From assembly GCF_025371035.1 (NCBI RefSeq), contig NZ_JANZXB010000017.1, positions 1 to 41,265 of the forward strand: DNA of 41,265 nucleotides, in the 5' to 3' direction. Shown piece after piece: positions 26,747 through 34,977 of this stretch; within the stretch, counting starts at the first letter, position 1; each line of letters starts with the position of its first letter. The position numbers and the translations under genes were made by a program. The notes under the pieces were generated by a model that saw nothing but the letters and a program-made list of their open reading frames with translations, was not told where the DNA came from and did not search any database. The DNA comes from Sphingomonas sp. LC-1 (lineage in GTDB: Bacteria; Pseudomonadota; Alphaproteobacteria; Sphingomonadales; Sphingomonadaceae).

Positions 26747-27382
26747 ATGAAGACCAAGACGAACGTGGTGCCGGGTTGGCTGAGCCCGAGCGCCGTGATG
26801 GACACGCTTTTCGATGTGCGCGAGCCCGGGTGCGAAGAACTGGGCTATGCTCTGCTCCGCCCCCGCGCCAAGCAGAAGGCGAACAGCGCGGCGACGCTGA
26901 TCCGTGCGAAGATGGCACCGGTCGAGCCGACCAGCGCCTCGCGCGCGACCGCCTGCGGCATCCCGGTGACCGCCCGCCAGCATCGGCACGTGCTTGCCCG
27001 GGGTGTCGGAGACATGGCGTTGGCGCCGCTGCTCGACGAATATGATCGCGCCGTCCGCCCGCACCAGCGGCTGCTCGCCGGCGTGCTGACGATGCGCGGT
27101 GCCGTGACTCTGCCCATCCACGATCTGTTCGATATGGCGACCAGCTATGCCGCGATCCATCTTGCCTGCGGGCGGTCCCTGACCAGTGTGGTCGTGGCGC
27201 ATGCGCCGGGCGATGAACTCAGCCGCGCGCTGCCGCACGTTCATATCTGCATGCTCGCGCGCCAGCACACGCCGAGCGGCTGGGCCGCCGAACATCCCGA
27301 CCTCGCCGACACGACGCACCGCATGTGGGCGGAGGAATGGAGCGCGTTCCGCAGCGGATGGGAGCAGCTGGCCGCCGCCTGA
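26747..27382 (+). CDS. Small protein with a relaxase-like HVH motif
   Basis: A 211-residue protein that I cannot assign to a named family. The segment SRALPHVHICMLARQHTPSGW resembles the HxH metal site plus downstream strand of MobA/MobL relaxases ('PHAHIL'), and the C-terminal MWAEEWSAFRSGWEQL resembles their WxxxW-type ending. No N-terminal catalytic Tyr is obvious. It follows the relaxase by 135 bases in the same orientation, with ATG at 26747 the best start. It is probably a minimal relaxase-like accessory or a decayed paralogue. Confidence 0.5.
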   Translation: MKTKTNVVPGWLSPSAVMDTLFDVREPGCEELGYALLRPRAKQKANSAATLIRAKMAPVEPTSASRATACGIPVTARQHRHVLARGVGDMALAPLLDEYDRAVRPHQRLLAGVLTMRGAVTLPIHDLFDMATSYAAIHLACGRSLTSVVVAHAPGDELSRALPHVHICMLARQHTPSGWAAEHPDLADTTHRMWAEEWSAFRSGWEQLAAA

Positions 27383-27389
27383 TCCTCTG

Positions 27390-27414
27390 GACGGGGCGGC
27401 AATGCCGCCCCGTC
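27390..27414. terminator. Convergent hairpin
   Basis: A perfect 11-bp stem, GACGGGGCGGC / GCCGCCCCGTC, with a 3-base loop AAT, just 8 bases after the stop of the upstream plus-strand gene and 24 bases before the stop of the convergent lipoprotein gene. No T-run follows, so factor-dependent termination or a stabilising role is possible. Confidence 0.65.
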
Positions 27415-27437
27415 TGCAGCCAGATCGGCTTATTGCA

Positions 27438-28106
27438 TCAGAACGACGATTTCGCGGCCGTACCTCCACCGACCGCACGGCTGACCGCATTCTGCCATGC
27501 CCGCTCCGCCGCCACGCCTTGCGAGAGGGAGACGTTCAGCTTGCCATAGACGTCGAGCTTGGCCGCAAGTCCCTGGTGCAGATTGCCCCAGATCTGGCGG
27601 CACGGGTCACCGCCCGTGCACCAGCTTGCCTCGTAGATGGAGGCGGCAACCTGCGAGGTGCCGGGTTTGCCGTAGCGCTTGACCATCTCGGCGGCGATCT
27701 GCTCGGGCGCCCGTCCGGCGGCAGGCGCGACATATTTGACGATTTTGACCGCGTCACCCGTCGGCATCGGTTGGAACTCGACGATCAGGCTCTCGTCGCT
27801 CTTTGTCGCGTTCAGCACCGCCACACCCTGTTTCGGCTCCTCGATCGGGAAGACGCCCCGCTGCCGCTTGGCCTCATGGTCGACGGTCGCGGCCCAATCC
27901 TCGCCCGCCGACGTCTCGACCTTCCATCCGGTACGGGCAAGCGTCGCCTGCACCTCGGGCGCGGTCATGCCGATGCGGATGCCGGCGATCGTCAGTGGCA
28001 CGGCGACCGTCCTGGTCTGCGCGGCGGCCTCCTGCTCGGCAACCGAGGCCGATCCGCAGGCGGTGAGCAACGCCAGCGCGGCGGTGGTAGTGATTTTCGT
28101 CATCAT
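27438..28106 (-). CDS. Secreted lipoprotein of unknown function
   Basis: A 222-residue protein with a signal peptide ending in the lipobox LLTAC. The mature part begins VPLTIAGIRIGMTAPEVQATLA, a pattern of the small periplasmic 'intermediate filament-like/SmpA' type regions, with two Cys in SWCTGGDPCRQIW that may form a disulfide. AAGGA sits upstream of the ATG at 28104-28106. It is downstream of the S8 autotransporter-type gene in the same direction and could be co-transcribed. The function is not known. Confidence 0.75.
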   Translation of the reverse strand: MMTKITTTAALALLTACGSASVAEQEAAAQTRTVAVPLTIAGIRIGMTAPEVQATLARTGWKVETSAGEDWAATVDHEAKRQRGVFPIEEPKQGVAVLNATKSDESLIVEFQPMPTGDAVKIVKYVAPAAGRAPEQIAAEMVKRYGKPGTSQVAASIYEASWCTGGDPCRQIWGNLHQGLAAKLDVYGKLNVSLSQGVAAERAWQNAVSRAVGGGTAAKSSF

Positions 28107-28237
28107 GTCATGTCCTTGTATTCCGGACGCGCGGGTTCGTTCGCCGAAATGCGTCCCGGCGTGGCAGGTTCGCCGTGGTGTGTGGTGCTACGGGTGGGGT
28201 GGGCTTACCGGTGGCGAACGGGCCCGGACGGCCAACC

Positions 28238-30494
28238 TCATCGCAGAACCAGCGCGATGAAGCCTGCGGTGTCCTGCGCGCCGGCGACGTGGCCGGCATC
28301 GAAGGCGTGGGCGACGCCGAGCCGCAGCGAGGAGGTGGGCGACAGAGCGGCCGACCAGCCGAGTTCGAGGTCCATCTCGCGTGCGGTCGGTGTCAGGTCG
28401 ACGCTAGTCAGGCGGGTGGCGAGCACGCCGGTCATCAGGTCATAGGCGACGGGCACCTCGACCACTGCGCGGGCGCGCTCGAGCCGGAGCGGCGAGGACA
28501 GCCCGAGCGTCATCGTACCGCCGCCAAGACGATGCGCCGCGTCGAGCGCGAAGGCGGTGCTGGTCATCGGGCCGGTGAAGCGCAACAGGTCCGATCCGCC
28601 ATCGACCCGGGTGGTGGCGGCCGTGGCCCGTGCCGACAGCAGCACGCCAGCAACGGTTCGGCTGGCGGTCAGCGTGGCCAGCGTCGTCCGGCTGCCGGAG
28701 AGGGCAAAGCCAGCGGGGCCGCGCAAGCCCAGCACCTGACCGCGTTCAGTCAGGTCGGACAGCTCGACACCTAGCCCCATCGGCGTCGCGAAGGTGACGC
28801 TGCGCAAGGTGCCCCGACCGTCGCGCGACGTGCCGGAGGCAAAGCCCGCCGACCAGCCGTCGCCGCTCCACGACGATAACATGCCAACCGGTGCAGCGAC
28901 GACACCGCGCAGGGCAGAACCGGCGATGCCCGCACCTTGCCCGCTCACGACATTGGCGCTGAAGCTGACGGTCTGTCCCGCAGCGGGCGAGAAGGCGAAG
29001 GTGGCCGGGCGGCCGGAACGCGCCGCGGCCCATGGACCGGTGGCAGCGGAGGTGAAACCGAACTTTGCGTCGTTGGCCGTGGTGGCCAGCCAAGGCGGAT
29101 CGATCGTCCCCAGCATCGCAGCCGCCAGCAACCCCGAACCCCGGCTCCGTGGCCCGGTGGTGCCAGTCATGGCGAAGTCACGGCCATAGCGGCCGAACAC
29201 CGTCATGCGGGTGACCGCATCCGACAACTGGCCGCCAATACCGAACGGACCCGACAGGCTGAGCGAGGAATAGCGCGCCAGCACCATGTCGGCCGCTGCA
29301 AAGGCGCTGACCGGTGCCTGCGCCTTCATCGCCGCCTCGATGTTGAGCAAACCAGCACCGAAGATCTGGTCGGCACCCTTGTCGCCGAGGTCGGTCGCCG
29401 TATCGAGCAGGATGCGCGAGGATCGCCTTGCCGCTGAGCTGCGGCCAATATTGCTTGAGGAGTGCAGCGGCCCCGGCGATGGCCGGCGCGGCGAAGCTGT
29501 TACCGGTGACGGTGGTCAGTTGCCCGTCCTTGCCGATGACGCTGACGTCCGTCGCAACCACTGCCAGCGTGCGGTCGGCAAGATCGCCAGGCAGGCCGTT
29601 GCCACTCGGCGGGCGGAGCGAGCTGTCGACACGAATGCCGAACAGGAAATTGTCCTTGTTCTCCAGATTGCTGCCGACAAAATTGCGGGTGTTTGTGCCG
29701 GCGTTGGCACTCTTGTCGTCGACGAAATTGGAGACGGATTGCACCAAAAGCCGGTCTGCTTTGACGACGCCGTCCATCGCCGCACGTTGCTCTGCTGCGG
29801 CCTGTCCGCCCGCTTCGCCGTTCAAGCTCAGCGAGATGACGAAGGCGCCTTTCTCCACCGCATAGGTGATGGCCGGGGCGATGTTCATCGGATTAGCGCC
29901 ATCGGCCTCCTTGATCACGGAGGTGGCGGTGACGTTCTCGAGATCGGGCGCCGCGATCTTGAGCGCGAGCAGCGTTGCGTCGTAGGCGACGCCGTGCATG
30001 CCGTTCCCGTTCCTCGCTGCCAGCGCGACCGAGGCGACTTCGGTGCCATGGCCCTGCACATCGGCGAGCGCGAAGGTCACCGTCTCCGGCGCACAGGTGG
30101 CGCAACGTGCGATCTTGTTCTCGAACGCCTTGCTGTCGGGCGAGATACGGCCGGCGAACTCGGCGCTGCTGGTGGCAATGCCGGTATCGATGACCGCGAT
30201 GGTCACACCCTTGCCGGTGATGCCCTTGTCATAGGCATAGGCGGCCTTCGCGCCGACCACCGCACCGGACGCCTTGTACTCGGCGCTATCCGCAGCACTG
30301 GGCGGCGGGGTCGGTGTGGGGGATGGCGTCGGTGTTGGGCTGGGCGTCGGCATGGGTGCAGGCGTCGGGATCGACCCTGACGAAGCGACGCCACCGCCTC
30401 CACCGCCACAGGCGGCGAGCAGGATTGCCGCCGAAATCACCGATGCCGACCCGAAAGCCGGAAGTTGGAAACTCGCTATTAGACGAGCGCGCAC
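28238..30494 (-). pseudogene. S8 serine protease with autotransporter-like C-terminus, frameshifted
   Basis: About 751 residues if restored. From the GTG at 30492-30494: signal peptide with lipobox LLAAC (Cys29), Pro/Thr linker, and an S8 domain with Asp103 (AVIDTGI), His149 (VQGHGTEVAS) and Ser333 (GNSFAAPAIAGAA). After QLSGKAIL the reading frame is lost: an extra base in GCGCG near 29414-29418 moves the rest (RILLDTATDLGDKGAD, FGAGLLNIEAAMKAQ...) into another frame, ending at 28238. The C-terminal ~300 residues are Gly/Ser/Thr-rich with short beta-like repeats typical of subtilase autotransporters. It may be a truncated mutant or an assembly error. No Shine-Dalgarno is evident before the GTG. 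Confidence 0.75.
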
Positions 30495-30590
30495 GCCTTT
30501 AGGCCCCCGAAGGAGCCCTGGACATCCGCGAGCGCCTCCCGGCCGAAACTGGTTCGGCCCGGGTACACGGCTACTAATAGCGAGGTTTCC
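30467..30590 (-). promoter_or_regulatory. Highly structured 5' leader of the S8 protease gene
   Basis: An outer stem of 16 pairs (30467-30482 with 30574-30590, one bulge) encloses two further hairpins: CCCGG(G)CCGAA / TTCGGCCGGG near 30539-30564, and an UUCG-capped hairpin GGCTCC TTCG GGGGCC near 30506-30528. The GTG start (30492-30494) and first codons lie inside the outer stem. The combination suggests a regulatory RNA (leader, riboswitch-like or thermosensor). I do not recognise it as a known RNA family. Confidence 0.45.
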
Positions 30591-30749
30591 ACGCCTCGGT
30601 CCGCCTGCTGGCGAACGAGGCTGGTGTAAGCGGAACCCGTTAACGAACCAAGTCCCGCCGTGCACGAACGACGTCCGGGTCGCTGCAACATGCGGCAAGC
30701 TGGGCCGCTTCTGACTGAACAATATGACGTATTTCGAGATGTTTACCCT

Positions 30750-30774
30750 CTCCAGCAGCGACAATCTGCTGGAG
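30750..30774 (+). promoter_or_regulatory. Hairpin covering the ribosome binding site
   Basis: CTCCAGCAG (30750-30758) pairs perfectly with CTGCTGGAG (30766-30774) around a 7-base loop. The right arm holds most of the GGAGG ribosome binding site of the gene starting at 30783, so folding would block translation. Candidate translational switch or thermometer. Confidence 0.5.
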
Positions 30775-30782
30775 GAAAGAAA

Positions 30783-31088
30783 ATGAAGCGCCGCCTTCCG
30801 TTGTTGTTCCGCGTGAGCGCCATCCTGCTGCTGACCGCCCTGATCGCCGGGCAATGGTGGCAACGTCAGCCCGCCGGCAGCATCGCCGGCTGGGTGCCGG
30901 CCATGGCCGAAGTCTATTGCCCGGCTGCCGCGATCCATCGCTCCGGCACCATCGCATACAGCGCCCGCACGCTCGACGACTGGGGCTATGCCGTGATCGG
31001 CAACGCCGTCTTTCGCGATGGCCGCGACCGCTGCCGCGTGAGGAGGGGAAGATCGGCCGGGGCCGAGCGAAGCCCTGACGAGCAATGA
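30783..31088 (+). CDS. Small membrane-anchored or secreted protein
   Basis: A 101-residue protein with one N-terminal hydrophobic segment (LFRVSAILLLTALIAGQWW) and a short exported part with two Cys residues (EVYCPAAAIHRSG and RDRCRVRR). GGAGGA precedes the ATG at 30783 and is partly sequestered in a hairpin. I recognise no family. It lies divergent to the S8 protease gene and ahead of two other small genes of unknown function, which may form an operon (64 bases to the next start). Confidence 0.55.
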   Translation: MKRRLPLLFRVSAILLLTALIAGQWWQRQPAGSIAGWVPAMAEVYCPAAAIHRSGTIAYSARTLDDWGYAVIGNAVFRDGRDRCRVRRGRSAGAERSPDEQ

Positions 31089-31151
31089 AAATTGAAGGGG
31101 CCTGATCCGGACCAGCCGGTCCGGGGATCATGCTGTTGCGCAGGTAACCCC

Positions 31152-31670
31152 ATGCATTCGACTATCCATGACACGCTGCCGACGACCTCGGTTGCGCTCC
31201 TCAACTATGTTCTGACCGCACTCGCTCCCGACGAGCCGTACCCCTATGCGGGTAACACCGGCCTGCCGGGGGGCGTGGAGTCGCTCGAGAACAACCTGAT
31301 CGTCGTGGCGACCCCGGTCGCCGAGCGTCTCTATGACGACGCAGTGATGCGCTGTGCGGCGACCCGCAAGCGTGATGTCGTGCTGGTGCGGCATGGTTTC
31401 CACCCCGAAATTCTCGAACCGGTGCGGGCCGATGTCGCGCTGCACTCGGTCACCGGACCGATCCTGGTGCCGGATTTGAGCTTCTACCGCGATGCCGATG
31501 GCGGCCTGCACCTCGTGCCGGCGCGTCCGGACCTCTTCGTCGGAATCACACGGCACGGGTTGAAGGTGTCGATGCCCGCTCCCTGGAACAGCGGGTGGGA
31601 GCGGGTGACCGGGCTCGAGCGCGCCGCCGCCGAGATCGTCCGCGCCTGCCGGCGGACAGAACAGGGTTGA
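31152..31670 (+). CDS. Conserved-looking protein of unknown function
   Basis: A 172-residue soluble protein starting MHSTIHDTLPTTSVALLNY. It has no signal peptide or membrane segment and no motif I can name; two segments, DVVLVRHGFHPEILEPVRAD and GPILVPDLSFYRDADGG, look like core beta-strands. The start at 31152 is chosen because the upstream residues of the open frame (PDQPVRGSCCCAG) are not protein-like. The codon usage matches its neighbours. It probably belongs to the mobile island and is co-transcribed with the genes either side. Confidence 0.6.
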   Translation: MHSTIHDTLPTTSVALLNYVLTALAPDEPYPYAGNTGLPGGVESLENNLIVVATPVAERLYDDAVMRCAATRKRDVVLVRHGFHPEILEPVRADVALHSVTGPILVPDLSFYRDADGGLHLVPARPDLFVGITRHGLKVSMPAPWNSGWERVTGLERAAAEIVRACRRTEQG

Positions 31671-31729
31671 GATCAGCGAACACGAGAATGTGCCCCCGGG
31701 AATGGGGGATGAAACAAGGAGATATCCAG

Positions 31730-32218
31730 ATGAACACCTCGCCCTTCGAAGCCGCCGTCACCCGCGCCGTCGTGAAGCTGCTGCTCGGTACCCGCAAGCT
31801 CAAGCCCGGAGTCGCCATCACCGGTGGCGATCCGCTCGAGATCGAGGACCAGATCAAGATGGGCCGTCACGCGGTCGAGACCGACGCCGACGTCTTGCAC
31901 CTCGAATATCGCGACCGTCCGACCCCGGCGCTCACCGGGATCACGATGTTCCTGGCGCGCGATGGCCGCTGCCACATCCAGAGCGGTTGCCGCCTATGGC
32001 TGTCGAAGTCCGGCAACCGCGGGCTGATCCTGCCGCAAGACCATGTCCGCGGGCATTTCCGCCTCGCACCGCGGGAGATCCTGCACATCGACGGCAAGCC
32101 CGCCGACGACCTGAGTGAAGGCATCGAATGCGCCAGCACGTGGCTGACGCGGCAGGTCATGCGGCCGGGCGTCCAATATGACGCCGGGCAGTGCACGCTC
32201 TGGGCGCAGGCTGCCTGA
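31730..32218 (+). CDS. Conserved-looking protein of unknown function
   Basis: A 162-residue soluble protein with a strong ribosome binding site (AAGGAG, 31717-31722) before ATG 31730. Visible features are a basic helix VTRAVVKLLLGTRKLKPGVA, a Gly-rich loop AITGGDPLEIED and a C-terminal WLTRQVMRPGVQYDAGQC. I recognise no family. It ends 22 bases before a large palindrome at 32240-32328, which may mark the end of the mobile unit or of the transcript. Confidence 0.6.
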   Translation: MNTSPFEAAVTRAVVKLLLGTRKLKPGVAITGGDPLEIEDQIKMGRHAVETDADVLHLEYRDRPTPALTGITMFLARDGRCHIQSGCRLWLSKSGNRGLILPQDHVRGHFRLAPREILHIDGKPADDLSEGIECASTWLTRQVMRPGVQYDAGQCTLWAQAA

Positions 32219-32239
32219 CAGATCGAGGCGAGGTCTATC

Positions 32240-32328
32240 ACCCTATACGGACGAGCCAGCCAATTCGGACACCTGCCAATAAAATTGTTGCCTTCGTGTC
32301 CGAATATCTCGCCTCCTCCGTATAGGGT
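32240..32328. repeat. 89-bp nested palindrome, MITE-like
   Basis: Outer arms ACCCTATACGGA (32240-32251) and TCCGTATAGGGT (32317-32328) are perfect inverses. Inner arms ATTCGGACAC (32263-32272) and GTGTCCGAAT (32296-32305) are perfect inverses with identical spacing on both sides. The arms therefore form one 33-base terminal-inverted-repeat-like pair around a 23-base centre. This could be a small MITE, an insertion-sequence remnant or a strong transcription terminator. The gene-free stretch continues to 32511 with no other feature I can support. Confidence 0.6.
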
Positions 32329-32511
32329 ATGTGGACGTGGCTATCACCATCGCGCCTGAAGGCGTCATTCCAGTGTATTAGCCAGTACCGGGGCGGCGGC
32401 CCTTGGGACAAAGCCGTCGTTCGCAGGTCAGATGACGAAAGTCGGCTTTCGATAAGACCGGCCAATCGAGGGATCTCCCATGCCCCGCGCGGTTGCGTTA
32501 GGATCGAGCGA

Positions 32512-32918
32512 ATGCGTATCTCATTCCCCTTCCTTGACGGCGGCTTCGCCGCCGCGCTCGCAGCGGGCGGCCCGGTCGCGGCGCGGACCGCCACCGTGCG
32601 CTATGTCACCGACGGCGAAACCTTCCGCCTGATGAGCGGCGAACGCATCCGAATATCGGGAATCGACGCCCCCGAAACCCAGCCCGGCTACGCCAAGTCC
32701 GCGCACGAGATGGTGCTCGGCAAGTGTGCGGGGGGTGCAGTTGCGCGGCCTGATCGACGGGCGCGCTGTGACCTTGTATCGGGTCGGCCGCAGTTTCGAG
32801 CGGACCGTCGCGACGGTCAGCGTCGGCGGTCGCGATATGGGGGCGAGCCTGATCGCGGGGGGGGGGCGCGGCGAAGCCGTGGCCGCGCGGCCTGCCCAAG
32901 TCCGACTGGTGCCGCTGA
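32512..32918 (+). pseudogene. SNase-like (thermonuclease) protein, two frameshifts at G-runs
   Basis: Staphylococcal-nuclease-fold protein. The first frame gives TVRYVTDGETFRL then RIRISGIDAPETQPGYAKSA (the SNase Ca2+/active-site region with Asp and Arg). After a 6-G run (32730-32735) the second frame gives VQLRGLIDGRAVTLYRVGRS, FERTVATVSVGGRDM. After a 10-G run (32857-32866) the third frame gives AKPWPRGLPKSDWC, the normal C-terminus. Removing one G from each run restores a single 135-residue protein ending TGA at 32916-32918, which overlaps the next start as TGATG. Both breaks therefore look like homopolymer length errors. Confidence 0.65.
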
Positions 32919-33506
32919 TGGACTGGCGCGACCGCTTCGCCGGCGATCTGACGCTCGCCACGCTGCTGACGCCGACGCGCCTCTACACCGCCGCCGAGGC
33001 CGACGCGCGCGGCATCGGTGCGCCGAGCCAGCCGGGCATCTATGCTTGGTATTCCGATGTCGTCCTGCCGGGCGTCGATGCCAGCGAGTGTCACCGGCGC
33101 GACGACTTGACCTTGCTCTATTGCAGCATTTCCCCCAAGAAGCCGCCGACCAATGGCCGTTCGCCGAGCCGTTCGCACATCCAGCAGCGGCTGCGCACCC
33201 ATTTCGGGGGAAATGCTGCCGGATCGACGTTGCGGCTGACGCTCGGCTGCCTGCTCGAAGCCGAAGTCGGCACGACGCTGCGGCGGGTCGGCACCACCGG
33301 CCGCCTGACCTTCACCAATCCGGGCGAACAATTGCTCGATCGCTGGCTCCATGCCCATGCGCGCGTCGCATGGGCGACGCACCCGGCGCCATGGGAACCC
33401 GAGCATCTGCTGCTAACCAGCGGATTGCCGCTGCCGTTCAACATCGACGGCAATCCGTGCGCGGCGTTCACCGCGCCGCTATCGGCGCTGGGCAGCGCGG
33501 CGGTAG
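32918..33506 (+). pseudogene. GIY-YIG nuclease-family protein, one frameshift near the end
   Basis: GIY-YIG-type protein starting MDWRDRFAGDLTLATLLTPT. The catalytic tyrosines lie in QPGIYAWYSDVVLPG and TLLYCSISPKK (the usual YIG is YCS), followed by the conserved RTHFGGNAAGSTLRLTLGCL and RVAWATHPAPWEPEH blocks. The C-terminal motif PFNIDGN is present. The frame should end ...PLSALAARR and TAG at 33504-33506, which needs one G removed from GGG near 33490; as read, translation continues into the next gene. The gene overlaps the SNase-like stop by one base. Confidence 0.65.
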
Positions 33507-33529
33507 CGTCGCGCCGAGACGCTACCGCC
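33499..33529 (+). terminator. Hairpin at the end of the GIY-YIG gene
   Basis: A perfect 12-bp stem, GGCGGTAGCGTC (33499-33510) and GACGCTACCGCC (33518-33529), with a 7-base loop. The presumed GIY-YIG stop codon lies inside its left arm. There is no T-run. Probably an intra-operon processing site or partial terminator. Confidence 0.6.
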
Positions 33530-33574
33530 GATCGCGGACAGCGGCGGACCGCGACGTGCGCGCGATCCGCTGGC

Positions 33575-34977
33575 ATGAGCGGGACCATGGAGAATCCGGT
33601 CTGTCTCGAGTGTATCGGCAACGTGCATTTGCGCGCGCGGCTCGCGGCCGGCGCGGTCACGGCCGTGTGCGAGGAATGTGGCGAGAGCCGACCCTCGATC
33701 AAACTGGCCGTGCTGGCCGAGCAGATACACGAGGCGTTCGCGCCTCATTTCGAGCTGACGCCCTATGACCAGAACACCAGCGCGGCGGAGATTTTCACGC
33801 GCATCGCGGGCATCGACGACGATCTTGCACAGCGGATCGAGGAGCATCTGCGCGAGGTCCATGAGGAGATCGCGTCGTTCCACGATTGTCAGAATCTCTA
33901 TGACTACTTGACCGGCTTCGCGCCGGGCCGCACGCCGATATTCTGGCAGGACCAGCGCTGGCAGCGTTTCTGCGATTCGCTTAGAAAGAAGGCAAGGCAC
34001 ATCAACGCCGAAGCCCTGGCCTGGCTTGACGAAGTGTTCGCCGATCTCGGCGGCCATCTGACCTATGACGCGAAACCGATCATCAAGACGGTCGAGCCGG
34101 CGACGCCCGGCGGTCAATTCTACCGCGCGCGCATCGCCGCCAACGAACCCGAATTGTGCCGCATCCTGTTGGAGCCCGTAAGCAGATCGGGCCGCTGCCG
34201 CCCGGCCAGGGCAATGGCGGCCGGCTCAACGCCCCGGGCATTTCGGCCTTCTACGGCGCGGTCGATGTGACCACCTGCATCGCCGAAATCCGCCCGCCGG
34301 TCGGTGCGCATGTCGTGGTCGCGCGGTTCGATGTGCTGCGATCCTTGCGGCTGCTTGACTGCGAGGCGCTCGACAGACTGTCGGTTAACGCCAGCCCGTT
34401 CGATCCGGATTTTGTCGCGAAGCGCGATGCGGCGTATTTCTTGCGCACGTTCAGCGATCAGATCGCCCGGCCGGTGCTGCCCGGCGACGAGGTCCAGGGC
34501 TATGTCGCGACCCAGGTCGTCGCCGAATATCTGGCCGAGCGGATCGTGCCCGCGATCGATGGCATTCTCTACAAATCGACCCAGCGCGGATCGGCGCTCG
34601 GCAATGTCATGCTGTTCAACCGCTCGGCGCGGGTCGCGCCTTTCCCGCACCACAGCCATTATATCGACGCCCTTATCCGCGAGATCGATGTCGATTCCGA
34701 GGATTTCGACGACAGTATCAGCCTGTCGGTCAAGGAGATCGGCGCGGAAGCGCCGCCCGATCCGCTCGCGGCGCTGGGGCGCACGCCACCGCCCTTGCCC
34801 GAGGACTTGCCAGCGACCTTCGCGCAGCCCGATTTCGGCGATGATCGGCCGCTGACCCTGCGCCTCGCGCCCGAAAGCATCGCGGTACATATCATTCGCG
34901 CGGTCGATTACGACCGGTCCGAACGCCGCGTCACCGTCACGGCCTGGCCGGATGACGATGATGGAACCGGCGCATGA
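33575..34977 (+). pseudogene. HEPN-RES domain protein (RES-type NAD-acting effector), frameshifted
   Basis: Start at ATG 33575 (or 33587). An N-terminal zinc ribbon (CLECIGNVHL...VCEECGE) and helical region (HEPN-type, IAGIDDDLAQRIEEHLREVH) lead to a RES domain. The RES residues are visible as Arg in FYRARIAANE, Glu in CIAEIRPPVG and Ser in LYKSTQRGSALG. The RES fold degrades or modifies NAD+ in known toxins. The frame breaks near 34171: one missing C after GAGCCC separates ELCRILLEP from RKQIGPLPPG. The stop overlaps the next start as ATGA (34974-34977). Apart from the break, the active-site residues are intact. Confidence 0.7.

Noticed and set aside
30467-30590. Retron or integron attC element
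   Set aside because: No reverse transcriptase or integron integrase nearby and no RYYYAAC/GTTRRRY boxes at the ends.
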